Assembly (NCBI GenBank): GCA_019722365.1
Contig: JADFUC010001916.1
Span: 62,001 to 126,000 of the forward strand
Source of the DNA: Lithospermum erythrorhizon
Taxonomy: Eukaryota > Streptophyta > Magnoliopsida > Boraginales > Boraginaceae
Length of the DNA: 64,000 bases
Direction of reading: 5' to 3'
Shown here piece by piece: positions 23,441-34,049 of the stretch. The position numbers and the translations under genes were made by a program. The notes beneath the pieces were generated by a model. It saw only the letters and a program-made list of their open reading frames with translations. It was not told where the DNA came from and did not search any database. The stretch's first letter is position 1. Every line of letters begins with the position of its first letter.

Positions 23441-23990
23441 TTGGACATCTGTTTAGCCATCTGTCTTTAACACTTGTGTCGACATTTGGACTAATGTGTT
23501 CTGTTCGTTTTCCATCTTGTGTGTTGATTTGCGGTTATATATGCTGAATTGTGACGTGTGAGATTCTCAATAGATTTGTCACGAAAAACTTACCCAACAG
23601 GAGAGTTCGTTGGTGCATAAAAATTGGCCAAGTATTTCGCGATGTCAGACCAACTGTCTTTAATAGTTGGTAGCAACAGCTCGAGGGCGGTGGCAAGATC
23701 TAAAAAGAGATTGTGTTTCCTTATCTGATTTATGCTCATCTGAAACTCTCCTTCATAAAAATGTTGAAAAAGGGTTAAGACCAAAATGTTGCAGACCTTG
23801 ATCAACGTGAAAGTTAGAGAAAATTATGTTCTGGAGATAATGAGATTGATTGAGTTACTCCGGTACTTTGGATCTCTCCGGAATTGAGGTTAAACATCAT
23901 CATGATTACTTACCCCAACAAAGTATCTAATTTCATTGGATTCTAAACGCCCACACTAGCCGCCACTGTCCCTACCCTCTCCGCCTGCCT
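23441..23990. other. unassigned; expected place of Copia 3' LTR
   Basis: No gene is recognised. A minus-strand frame at 23805-23590 has no domain I know. If the env-like ORF is the last gene of the Copia element, its polypurine tract and 3' LTR should start here. No purine run or TGTT-type LTR start is evident, so the element may be truncated at this end. Confidence 0.4.
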
Positions 23991-23991
23991 T

Positions 23992-24260
23992 ATGGCCGAG
24001 GGAGAGCCAGCACAACCACGTCCTTCTTCATACTCTCACGTGGTCAAAGGTCATTTATCTAATGGTCAAAAATATGACGGCCATTTCAAGCAATTACATT
24101 CAGATTCCACTACTTACAAACCAATTACAAGATTTCAAGGTAAACCATCGGTGTCATTTACAAAAACTGAGAAGGAAACTCTTTTGCAAAAATTAAATTT
24201 TGTCCTAAATTTTCACACGGCATAGTTCATAAATGTCTTTATGTTTTGGAATGCTTTGTT
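23992..24260 (+). pseudogene. LINE ORF1 N-terminal fragment
   Basis: The ATG at 23992 starts an open frame to 24225: 'MAEGEPAQPRPSSYSHVVKG', then 'FQGKPSVSFTKTEKETLLQK', then, after a one-base shift, 'KFSHGIV'. This is the start of the DUF4283-type region of plant LINE ORF1 proteins. The rest of the LINE is absent: minus-strand gypsy RT begins within about 50 bp. Two copies of TTTATGTTTTGGAA lie at the junction (24239 and 24280). Confidence 0.65.
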
Positions 24261-24309
24261 TAGGAATGCTGTTGTTATTTATGTTTTGGAACAGTACATA
24301 TGGAACTCC

Positions 24310-25321
24310 CTTTCAACTCATTAAAACACCATTCACAATCCTCACTCCAAACAAATGGAACTCCCTTCCTAGTCAACTTAGCCGGGTGTTACAATAATCG
24401 AGAAGTTCAGATAAATTCGATAATATTCCGCTAGACCCGTAAAAACTTCTTTATTTCAGTAACACTTATGGGTCGTTCCCAATTCATCACAACTTCAACT
24501 TTTTGAGAATCAACACTTATACCCTCTCTGAAATAACATAACCCAGAAACTGCACCTTCCCCAACCAAAATTCACACTTGAAAAATTTAGCATATAATTC
24601 GTTTCTCCTCAAGGTCTCCAACACAATTCTCAAGTGCTCTTCATGCACTTCCTCACTACTACAATATATCAAAATGTCATCAATAAACACCACCACAAAT
24701 TTATCCAAATAAGGACGGAACACCCGATTCATAAGGTCCATAAATGCTGCAAAAGATTCACAACCCAAACGGCATCACCAAAAACTCATAGTGCCCATAT
24801 CTTGTTCTAAATGCCGACTTCGATACATCATCCTCCTTAATCCTCAACTGATGGTAACCTGACCTCAAGTCAATCTTAGAAAATACACGGGCATCCCTCA
24901 ATTGATCAAACAGATCATCAATCCTAGGCAAAGGATATCGATTCTTAATTGTTACTTTATTCAACTGCCTATAATCAATACACAACCTCAGAGATCCATC
25001 TTTCTTCTTGACAAACAATACAGGAGCACCCCAAGGTGAACTACTTGGTCGAACGAATCCCTTATCCAACAATTCTTGCAATTGAGTCTTCAACTCCTTC
25101 AACTCTGCAGGAGCCATTCTATAAGGTGCCATAGAAATCGGAGTAGTACCAGGAAGTAATTCTATGGAAAACTCCACCTCTCGCACAGGAGGAAGTCCTG
25201 GCAACTCCTCAGGAAACACATCAACATACTCTCTCACGACATGCACCTCTCTTAGTTCGATCTCCTCCTTACTTGTGTCAACAACATGGGCAAGATAACC
25301 AACACATCCATTTCTCAACAT
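24310..25321 (-). pseudogene. Tekay reverse transcriptase, C-terminally truncated
   Basis: The frame 25321-24758 is open for 187 codons: '[20 protein letters not shown]', '[20 protein letters not shown]', '[20 protein letters not shown]', '[20 protein letters not shown]', '[15 protein letters not shown]' (first catalytic Asp), '[11 protein letters not shown]'. A frameshift leads into 24768-24517 with '[10 protein letters not shown]', the catalytic F-I-D-D motif, and '[17 protein letters not shown]'. The remaining thumb/RNase H start ('YYR', then 'LTRKGVPFVW') is readable to about 24310 and then ends. Two disruptions plus truncation make it inactive. Confidence 0.9.
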
Positions 25322-25374
25322 CTTATGGGCAACTAAAGCAGAAATGAGACAAGAGGAAAGAATTTTTCTATCAC

Positions 25375-25710
25375 CTAGGAAAAAGATCTTAGATTTTCCA
25401 GACTAGATATTTCGATCTTCTTAAGATGACAATCTATCACTGCATGATGTCTCCCTAACCAATCCATCCCCAAAATAAGGTCAAAATCATTCATCTCAAA
25501 AGGAAGTAAATCTATCTCCAAATATTGATTTTCAATACTTAAGGGACAGCTTGGCAATCTTTATCAATCTTAACAAACTTTACATCATGCTAGGGGATTA
25601 AAAGTGGCATAGCAAGAATTTCTCGAGTTATCGGAATATGCTAGGAAAATTTTAGAGATATGAAAGAATGAGTTGCACCTGAATCAAACAAAACTTTTGC
25701 TTCCAACCCA
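25375..25710 (-). pseudogene. Tekay aspartic protease
   Basis: The minus strand near 25700-25660 reads 'KVLFDSGATHSFIS', with the catalytic Asp-Ser-Gly at 25685-25677. The frame 25557-25375 carries 'NDFDLILGMDWLGRHHAVID', the conserved C-terminal block of gypsy proteases. A frame break near 25600 separates the two pieces. Confidence 0.85.
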
Positions 25711-25815
25711 CATAAATTTAGAGTAATTGGCCATCGGGCCTAGGATAAACCCGAGCTTCCTTGCCGCAACTCCGCAAATACCTGACCACTCCCTAACTCA
25801 TACACCGCCTCCGAC

Positions 25816-27000
25816 TCACGCCAATACTACCACTCTGACTATTTCCAGTTCCACGCCCGAAGCTTCCTCTACCACCGAACCGACCTCCACGACTTCCTTG
25901 ATAACCTCCTCTAATCGGCTGCACTGGAGTAAATGTGCTAGTACTTCCACTAACACCTTGCCTCTGGGACAATTAACAGCAATGTGTCCTTCCTGGCGAC
26001 ATCGATAACAGACCACAACTCTATCACGGCATCTACGCCTTATGACCCGGGTTTACTACAACGAACATCTCATTGTTAGTCCGCCCCGATAACCTCTCCG
26101 AGATCTCTCCGAATGCACTAAAAGACCCGGCAATGTACAATAGTGCTAAATTGAGAATCAGCATGGGAACTCGAACCGACTCGCAATGGACGTCCCTGGA
26201 ACCCAAAACTCGATTGACCACCCATCCTAGAAACATCATGTCTTCCTCTTTTCTCCCCACTAACTTGACACTCAGCCAACTCCATCTCTACCTGTAAGGC
26301 ATCATTCAATAATTCATGAAAGGTTACAAAATTCTTGAGTGACAATCTGGTGCGGATCTCCCAATTCATCCCGTCTCTGAATCTCTCGATCCTCTTCCTC
26401 TCGCTAGCATTTACCTCTGGAAGTAAACGGCATAGATCACTGAATCTTTTCTCATAGTCATTTATATTTCTGCCCCCTTGTTTAAGCTGGATCAATTCTC
26501 TTTCTAAAGCCGACATGTGCACTCTAAGACGTGCCTCGAAAAACAGCTTAAACAACCCGATCCCACATCACCGGTGTCTGTCCAGCTGCAACCAAAGATC
26601 TCTGTACATTTTCCCACCAATCTCGAGCTCCACCATGTAATCTATAAACCGTAAAATGTGGTGCTCAACTCTCCACACCCCACAGCTCAACATTATGCCT
26701 CCAAATTTCGATGAACTCGATTCCCGGATACGGGAATCGCCCAAATGTAACTTCGCGGGTCCCACTCGCAGCTGTCAAATAGTTTGCTCAGAGTCTAATT
26801 TCCCTGCCCCGCGACATGTAATACGCCTCTTCGATCTCCATCAATATTTATCCCGGAACCTTGTTGTTCCACACTAGGCTCATCACTGCCTACAATGTTA
26901 TCCACTTTTCTCGAATCTCGCCTCCCACTCTTCCGGCACTCTCTCCTCTCACGCACCTCTTGATGCACCTCTCTCGCCCAAACGACAGACCATGTGGTGG
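25816..27000 (-). pseudogene. Tekay gag with CCHC zinc knuckle
   Basis: The frame 27019-26795 holds the N-terminal part, and 26765-26568 a piece overlapping the 'WW' region. The frame 26555-26118 has 'LKQGGRNINDYEKRFSDLCR' and 'MNWEIRTRLSLKNFVTFHEL', the retrotransposon gag core. The frame 26016-25816 starts 'MVCYRCRQEGHIAVNCPRG', an intact CX2CX4HX4C knuckle. Frame shifts separate the pieces. Confidence 0.85.
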
Positions 27001-27142
27001 CATCTTGAACAAATTTCACGATCTATCAAGAGAAAGGAAATATTAGACTCACTCAAGACTCCAAATATTGCTTTTCAACTCCCCAACAACTATAAACCTA
27101 GTATTACAACCAGACAAGACACCATGTTAATCTTTAAACCTA

Positions 27143-27156
27143 GGCTCCGAGCACAA
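27143..27156 (-). promoter_or_regulatory. primer-binding site remnant (initiator tRNA-Met type)
   Basis: On the minus strand, right after the LTR end (CGTTACA), the sequence reads ATTTGTGCTCGGAGCC. This corresponds to the usual ATTTGGTATCAGAGCC of elements primed by initiator tRNA-Met, with several changes. Confidence 0.6.
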
Positions 27157-27158
27157 AT

Positions 27159-28098
27159 TGTAACGACTCCACCCCTCGGGTCGGCCGCCGAAGATTATCA
27201 ACAACTGCACATCGTAGCCACCAATCACTTGATAACCACATAAAATGACTTCATTTGATATTAATAATAATAATACTCTTTAGTCCATCGTGGCAAACTA
27301 ACAACATACCCCTAAAATACATCATTAACATAAACATACATCAACAAGAGTAATACAACCAAACAATATATCATAGTCTCCATAATACATCATAATAGTA
27401 GTATGGTCACACACGACCCCTCAATACACAACATCTGAATTCTAGAAAACATAACAAGAGGAAACAATAGGAGAATGACTGTTGAGGTCTTCCTATGCCA
27501 CCACCGTCTCTACCTATTTATCTTATTCCGTTGTACTCGTCAACGCAGCCTCAAAGAACCTCAACAATCACTCCTAAAACCTAGTCATAAAAATCTGGCC
27601 CGCCCATAGAGAATAACATGGAGTGCTCGCGGCTTAAATATCAAGAATTATATCCAACCACATATAATCATACCTTTATATATAAGAACATATGTATAAA
27701 CATTAATAAGGCTACTCAATGAACAATCATTCCCAAATTACAGTAACCTCTCATTCACATCACTACGAGATCAACATAACACTCCACACATATATTCATA
27801 ACCATCAACAACGCATAATCAAATATTCATTCAAATAAAACAACACAATCAATAATGGTTAGTCCAACAAAATATATAACATCAAAACCTCCATCCACAC
27901 ATCCATCCACCAACCACATCCACCAATACACACATCTCCCAACACATATATATACATCACAATCCTCCCGACCGAGGCTACCCCCTCAATATGCATATCA
28001 CACCAAACCTCCCGAAACATCTCGGGGCTACCCCCTCAATATGCATATCACACCAAACCTCCCGGCTCAGCTTTACCCTCAACGATGTATATATATAT

Positions 28099-28153
<55 letters not shown>

Positions 28154-29553
28154 TTTCACCCAAATCAACCTGCAAAAGAATACACACACCAACCACAAAT
28201 AATACACAGCCACACGCAACACAATCACACACAACAATCGTAGTATAATCATAACAACTACAACAATCTCATAACTCAATATACATTCCAATATAACCAC
28301 ATGACAAACACATGCCAAATATATAACCATAATATATATGAAAGGTTCCCATCGTGAGATTTGTACTCACCTCGAGCAAAAAGCAACTAAAATATCTCTA
28401 GGTAGTCCACGTGCTAGGTCCGGGCTCAACTCCTATCCAAAGCAATTATATACGTTATTTTACTTTCCGTTTAATAACCTCCCCTTTACATCTATTAAAT
28501 CCCAAATAAAGATCAAATATAATCCAACAATCCCGGTATAATGATCCTAGTTCAAAATGTAGTAAAATGGTCCAACAAAACTGCCCGAGTATTTTTATAG
28601 CATAAAAATATAATTTTCTCCATTTAAATCCCGATTATTATTATTTTAGATCTCATAATTCAAAATAAATATCAAGTCAACTTTAAAATTTCCAAAATTT
28701 ATATTTGTTTTCATTTGTATATCATTTCTACCATTTAACTTCCAAAATTTTATAATATATACAAAACAATTAAAATCAAACCTTATTATATAGGTCAACT
28801 CCATATGATAACACTTACTTAAAAATAGAATTTTATAATTTGTGGAACATATTTCCTATTTCTTATATAAAAATTGAGATTAAATAGGAACAAAATCAAA
28901 CCCATACATAATATAGCTATCTCTCAATGATATACTCCTAAAAATATTCCAATATGTCGGTCATAACAAAATATGGTTCTAAATCTACCATAAACAACAT
29001 AAAGATTCAATCTTGAATATAATATTCATTTTTGCTAACTTTTCAAATTATAAAACAAAATAACATAACATCTAGATGTTCTAAGACAAGAAAGGAAGAG
29101 CTTAAGAGTCAGATTATATACCCGGTGGCGCTTAGATGATAAGAGGGAACACTTAAGCTTGAATCTAAGATGAGAAACTTCACAAAGAGAAAAGAAAAAA
29201 TGAAATAGTGGAGATGAAGATGATAATTTCTCGCCAAGAAAGAAATGAAATAAATGAGACGAAGATGATAATTTCGCCAAGCAGAGAAAGAAGATAAGGA
29301 TGCTAAGATATTTTGGGTTTAACGATATATATAGAGTAAAAGTTAGGGCCTCGCTTGGTATATAGTGCTTTATTTTTCCACTTTTTGTCATTAAATTTAA
29401 TGAAAACGATTCTAAATATATTATTATCCGTGTATTTATACTAGTCTCGGTATATCGATTTTATTCCGAAAGTATTTATACTATCTCCGGGTCCCACCAC
29501 CAAACGACATATTTAACATATTTTTAAAGGTTTAAACGTAACGGGTTATTTCA
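27159..29553 (-). repeat. Tekay 5' LTR
   Basis: On the plus strand it starts TGTAACGACTCC and ends ACGGGTTATTTCA, giving TG...CA ends and about 2.4 kb. It lies directly outside the primer-binding site. It is alignable in order with the solo LTR at 11562-14067, and in inverse orientation with 49740-52303. A TATATATA box on the minus strand lies at 29334-29327. The short frames within it (27855-28202, 28232-27978, 29391-29035) come from repeats and are not genes. Confidence 0.8.
27964..28151. repeat. minisatellite with terminal (AT)n in Tekay LTR
   Basis: Units begin at 27964, 28008 and 28058 (44-50 bp). Each has a CCTCCCG start, a GGCTACCCCCTCAATATGC core and a CATATCACACCAAA end. The third unit passes into an AT dinucleotide tract (28088-28151). 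This is the same architecture as at 12403-12549 in the solo LTR. Confidence 0.75.
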
Positions 29554-29597
29554 ACCCGACTAGTAATTACAATTACTATAGTTGAACGTTTCGTTTA

Positions 29598-29690
29598 TGT
29601 AATCACATTTACAAACTAGTAAATGAATTGTTACAACAATTGTCGCAATAGACATAATAAATGAAACCAATAACTATTGATTTCCAACAG
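29598..29690 (-). repeat. fragment of the Copia LTR family
   Basis: GTAATCACATTTA, then GTAAATGAATTG, GACATAATAAATG and CTATTGATTTCCAAC, closely follow 59148-59250 of the Copia LTR at 58262-59990 in the same orientation. It is a fragment of about 100 bp. Confidence 0.6.
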
Positions 29691-29888
29691 GTCGGTCTTC
29701 CTTTTTTCCTCCAAGGCATACCAAATGCAGTTCCACGGTTTTTCATGCATCGGCGGGGCGTTAGCCTCCCCAGCGAGGCGGCTTCACCCATTTCTTAGCC
29801 CTGCCATTATTGCCTGCAAATTTTCATGCCCTGACTCTCTCCCTTTATTACCGCCAACAATTTGAATTTGAAAAGGCCCCTCTCTTTC

Positions 29889-29896
29889 TATAAATT
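29889..29896 (+). promoter_or_regulatory. TATA-like box before antisense ORF (Tat#1)
   Basis: TATAAATT, 100 bp before an ATG at 29989. The equivalent site in Tat#2 is at 55328-55335, 111 bp before its ATG, with similar flanks (AATTTGAAAAGG upstream, GCATGTAG downstream). Confidence 0.45.
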
Positions 29897-29988
29897 TCAA
29901 GAGCGGCATGTAGTTGGCCTTCTTCATCCGTACTCTTCCACAACTTCCTCCTCTTCTTCCAACAACCACTAAGTTTCTATACTTTCCC

Positions 29989-30790
29989 ATGGAAACTTAA
30001 GTCGCCCCCACCCCCAAAAAAAAGACCGAGGTCCGCAGTGAGTCAAGACGCTTCTCCTTCCTCTACTCCCTCGCTCTAGTGAGGCCCGCCGCGCCCTCCT
30101 AGCGCCCAGGCCACGGCTGTGCCCGCCATAACTCCCTTTTACCCATCCTCGACTCTAAAGCGAGAGCGCAGTAGGTCACTGAAGCCGGGTCCTGCCCTTA
30201 GGCCAGCCCACGACGTCTCCGGATTCGGGTTGTAACTTCACTTTCACTTCGTTATTTTTATCTGTCCCTTTGCCCTCGTTTAAATCCTATCTTCTTTTTC
30301 AAGCGGCCTCCGCGTCCCTGGCCCTGGCGAATGGCAACTTTGGCCTTCATCAATGCTCCACCGGGACATGAGGAATTGTTCTTGGAACGTGCTGGGCGCG
30401 GCCACTTGGGAGAAGTGAAGCCTGGAGCTACGTCCCCTCGAAGGCCGCTGTGGCCAGCCATCTTCCATGGGATCGAGAAGATCGAGGGACGGTCACAGAG
30501 TGGTCATGGGATATTCCATGACGCGAGCGAGGAGTGAGGATGTTTCTCTTCAAGCCGATCGTTGCCCGAGGAGCGGATGACTTGCTCGCTCGCCATCGAG
30601 TCTCTTGGAACCGCTGCAAGCGAGCCCGCTCATGACTTTGTTCTTCATTTTCAAACCTTGCCTCAACTCCCTCGCCATAATGAGTATACAAAGCGATTCC
30701 TGAAATGGTTTACGACAATTCGACCCCTTCTCCTTCATATAGGCTCAGGTTTTTTAACCTATGTATTCTTTCCTCCGGGGTTGTTTCTAA
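29989..30790 (+). pseudogene. Tat antisense ORF (aORF) remnant
   Basis: On the strand opposite to gag-pol, beyond integrase. The ATG at 29989 is followed by a stop, but the next frame gives 'KSPPPPKKRPRSAVSQDASP', a Pro/Lys-rich basic start comparable to 'KMSPPRKRTKSVRG' in Tat#2. Later open pieces (30331-30537, 30562-30795) have no known domain. Extra ORFs near the 3' LTR, some antisense, are described for several Tat lineages, and their function is unknown. Confidence 0.45.
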
Positions 30791-31312
30791 TATAAATCTT
30801 TTCTTTTATCGTTCATTCTTAACCTTTACTATTTTTTCTTTGTTTCCCTTTCTCTTTGGCTCTCAATTCTATTTTGTTTGTTTGGTATTTACTCCTCCAT
30901 GTTGGGTTGGGCTCACTTCTTGACTTTCTGGTCAGATGAAGATCTTAGCCGCTTATGGCTAAGGGTTCCACCTTAAAGATTTTTGTATCCTTGTTTATTC
31001 CGTGCCCCGGACCCTTCCCTATACCTTTATGCATGGGGAATTTTTGATCCTTCGCAAAGGATGGATTTTACATAGACATTTCCCTTTACTCTAACCTCCT
31101 CTTGACCAACGCAAAGTGGAATTTTGCCCTTCCGATCAAGAGGGACGGTAGAATATACTCAAATATTTAGATAGATTTCATCAACTTGCCTTAGGTCTTC
31201 TTAAGACAACCATGCATAATTGACAGTCTAGTCTAAAATAGAACTTTTATGGGCGGAAACAGTTTTATAAACAATCAAGTCTTTTATTCTTGAAAAAATA
31301 TCGAGAGAGGGC

Positions 31313-32529
31313 TTACACATAGCATTTCCTTATATGACAAGCATTCCAAAGCCTGCACTTATCGCCTCTAGTGGTCTCCAGCTCATACGCGACTATCCTC
31401 TGACGACGCTGGGGTCCATCCCTACGAGACTCTAACGCCCGGGGTTTCCCATGAAATGATGCCCTGCTTTTGCTCTCCGGAGCACCCAGATCTCCCACCG
31501 TGAACCTGCCCGATCGGACCCTCATGATGTAATAAGCCGCGCCTGCTTGTACTGGGTCATCTTACCGACCGCGACAAATTTCTTTTTCCCTCCAACAAGT
31601 CCGTGTTGAGTCGCAGGCCTTGCTCATTAGCTATCTCATCATAGTATGTCAATTGCCGCAGATCCGCTGCACTCCACTTGCAAAGTGTGGAATCATATCA
31701 GTAGACCATGGTAAAGGGGGTATCTCCCATGATGGGATTCGGGGTTGTCTAGAACGATCATAACATTGTTGTAAACTCCTGATCCCAACTACGCCCCTCA
31801 AGCTTGCAAATTGCCACGCCCCTTGAAGATTACCCAGTTCATCACCTCCACCTGACCATTGGCATGTAGGCACTAAGGTCAGTCTCTATGATCTATATCC
31901 ACTCAAGATAGATCCTCAATCTTCCCGGCTATTAGCTGGGTCCTGTTGTCCCTCACCAACACTCTGGTACCCAAACTGGTGGAAGTTTTCAGAATCGGTA
32001 TACCCGCTCCCGGTCCCGCCTAAAAGAGTCGATTCGGGCTCGACCCACTTTGGTAAGTAGTCCACTGCCATAATGACATATATCTTGGACCCGGCATTCC
32101 TCAGGAGGTCTCCCACTATATCGACTCCACACTTAAAAAAAGATCGTAAGGTGAAAGATAATCGACCACCCCATGCAGAGAGGTTTCGCCGATGAGGAAC
32201 GACAGCGTTTTGGCAAGAATTGCATTTCCTTATGTGGTCCCGAGCATCGGTAGCAATTGAGGGCCATATTACTCCCGAACATAGAATCTTCTACGTCAGG
32301 GCTCTCGCATTGATGTCGCTCCCACACATGCCCCTATATGCACTTCGAGCGCCATTACCCTTTCTCCTGTCACGCATCTAAGCAGCGGACCCTGGAATGA
32401 TCTCCGGTATAATACCCCGTCCAACAGGGTATACCTCAGGCTCTGCCTCTGTATTTTATTAGCCACCGGGGGATCTCCGGGTAGGACCCCGGTCCTTAGC
32501 AAGTACAAGAAATCCTGATACCAAGGCAC
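31313..32529 (-). pseudogene. Tat#1 integrase
   Basis: The frame 32529-32296 has the HHCC-domain region ('YTLLDGVLYRRSFQGPLLRC', then 'VHIGACVG'). The frame 32116-31916 has 'AGSKIYVIMAVDYLPKWVEP', the first catalytic Asp block. The frame 31873-31649 and its neighbours have 'ANGQVEVMN', with the catalytic Glu region, and 'NPESHHG'. The frame 31525-31313 ends 'AYELETTRGDKCRLWNACHI', the C-terminal domain end. Multiple frameshifts are present. Confidence 0.85.
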
Positions 32530-32539
32530 CGAGGATCCC

Positions 32540-33580
32540 CCCTCACCCTCCGGGCCCGGGTACCATTAGTCATCACCTCCTTCGTCTAGAAGGCTTCCTT
32601 TTCGACCCATTCCTGACTACGTGGCCTCCAGAGTGTCTCTGCACTCCCACCGTACAATTGGGATAATCTATCTACCTCCCGATTCCTCTCCTCGAACATG
32701 CAAGAGTACAAAACTTTGGCCAATTTCTAGACGCCTGCAGATACCCTACCAACCTTCTCGGTTTCGGCCAATCGTGAAGTCATTCTCTCACATGCCCCAC
32801 TAGTAAATGAGAATCCGGCCCGTATATGTTGTGCTATGGTTCTGAAAGCATTTGCTAATGTGAGTCCATTGGCAAGGGCTTCATACACAACTTCATTATT
32901 CGTGGTTGTGAAGGCGAACCGTAGGGCATACTCAATTTTGTTGCCCTCGAGGGACCATAGCATGATCCATGCCCCGATCCTCCAGGGTCAGCTGCCCGGT
33001 CTACGATAACAACTGTGCTCTCTCTTGAGAGTCCTCAATCGTGTTGGGACTAATCCCTACCGCAGCCTTCCCCAAGCGTCACGCACTCGACCACGAAGTC
33101 GCTGGGGCCCGAGCCTGACACTCATTGGCTTGCATCAGAAATAAACTCACCTTACCCCATGGACCACTTACCAATTGACCGGACCGGCCGGGTTCTGCAC
33201 TTGTCGGGGCCGATTTCCAGACTACCTCCACCGGATGCCTCGGCAAGGCTTCGAAGCTCGGGCGCTACTACGTTGCATACACCAGCCTTCTCCATCCGAG
33301 ATACCCGCCTCGCCTACTCTCAAGACTATGCTAATGTAGTACACCGACTCGACTTTGCCATTCCTCCCTTTATCGTGACGCCGTGGCACGGACTCCGAGA
33401 CGCTAAGTACAATTGTAGGACATCACCGCCACCGGATCTGTTTCTAAGCCGAGAAACGACCGCCAAGGTCCACTCGAATCCTTTCGCTTTTATAGCTTTA
33501 AAGAATGGTAGGCTCCAATCCCCGGCTCTGGATATGAACCTAGTCAAGGTCAGGATCCTTCCCGTGAGTGTGTCAGGCTT
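32540..33580 (-). pseudogene. Tat#1 RNase H region
   Basis: The frame 33547-33326 starts 'MTRFISRAGDWSLPFFKAIK', the RT/RNase H connection. The frame 32963-32727 has 'LEGNKIEYALRFAFTTTNNE' and 'YEALANGLTLANAF', the RNase H domain with its catalytic Glu region. The part between (32970-33320) is eroded. The long plus-strand frame 33159-33587 is a shadow. Confidence 0.8.
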
Positions 33581-33583
33581 CTT

Positions 33584-34045
33584 CTAAGTCTCGGGGCTCT
33601 TACATAGCTTCTCGAACACGAGATCTGTCCGGGTTCGCTCTATTCCCCTCTCATTGATCATGTATCCGAGAAACTTTCCTGAGGTCACTCCGAAGACACA
33701 TTTGTCAGAGTTTAGCCTTAGCTTGTTCCTCTCATAAAGATTTAAGCTGCTCTCGAGGTTACCATGATCTTCACTCTCCCGGATCTTGATGAGCATATCA
33801 TCCATGTAGATTTCCATATTCTGGCCAATCTGGGTGGAAACACCTTATTGACCATCCGTAGCCAAAGGCTATCACCTTCCAACAGTAGATGTCATACTCA
33901 ATTATAAATGCAGTATTCTCCACGTCATAATCGGCCATGAATATGTGGTGATATTCCCGGAAAGCATCCAACAAATTCACCACCTTATATCCTACATTGG
34001 AATCCACCAACCGATCAATGTTAGCAAAGCAGGTAACAATCCTAC
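33584..34045 (-). pseudogene. Tat#1 reverse transcriptase, C-terminal two thirds
   Basis: From about 34040 the minus strand reads 'NIDRLVDSNVGYKVVNLLDA' (motif A with catalytic Asp), 'TAFIIEYDIYCWKVIAFGY' (motif B), then in frame 33817-33584 'MEIYMDDMLIK' (Y-M-D-D, motif C) and 'DKCVFGVTSGKFLGYMI'. The N-terminal RT fingers are missing. The sequence jumps at about 34045 into the Copia solo LTR. Confidence 0.9.
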
Positions 34046-34049
34046 CACA

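Larger units (their letters stand above)
24300..29553 (-). mobile_element. Ty3-gypsy retrotransposon, Tekay/Del type, 3' half missing
   Basis: Minus strand: 5' LTR (29553-27159), primer-binding site, gag with CCHC knuckle, aspartic protease, and RT up to about 24310. RNase H, integrase, chromodomain and 3' LTR are missing. RT wording ('[12 protein letters not shown]', '[20 protein letters not shown]') is of the chromovirus Tekay/Del kind. It is better preserved than the Copia and LINE elements to its left, which suggests a younger insertion later truncated at the LINE fragment junction. Confidence 0.85.

Noticed and set aside
27978..28232. Minus-strand frame with a long Ile-Tyr repeat
   Set aside because: It is translation of the AT microsatellite, not a protein gene.
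33159..33587. 142-codon plus-strand frame
   Set aside because: It is opposite to Tat#1 RT/RNase H and has no domain or leader.
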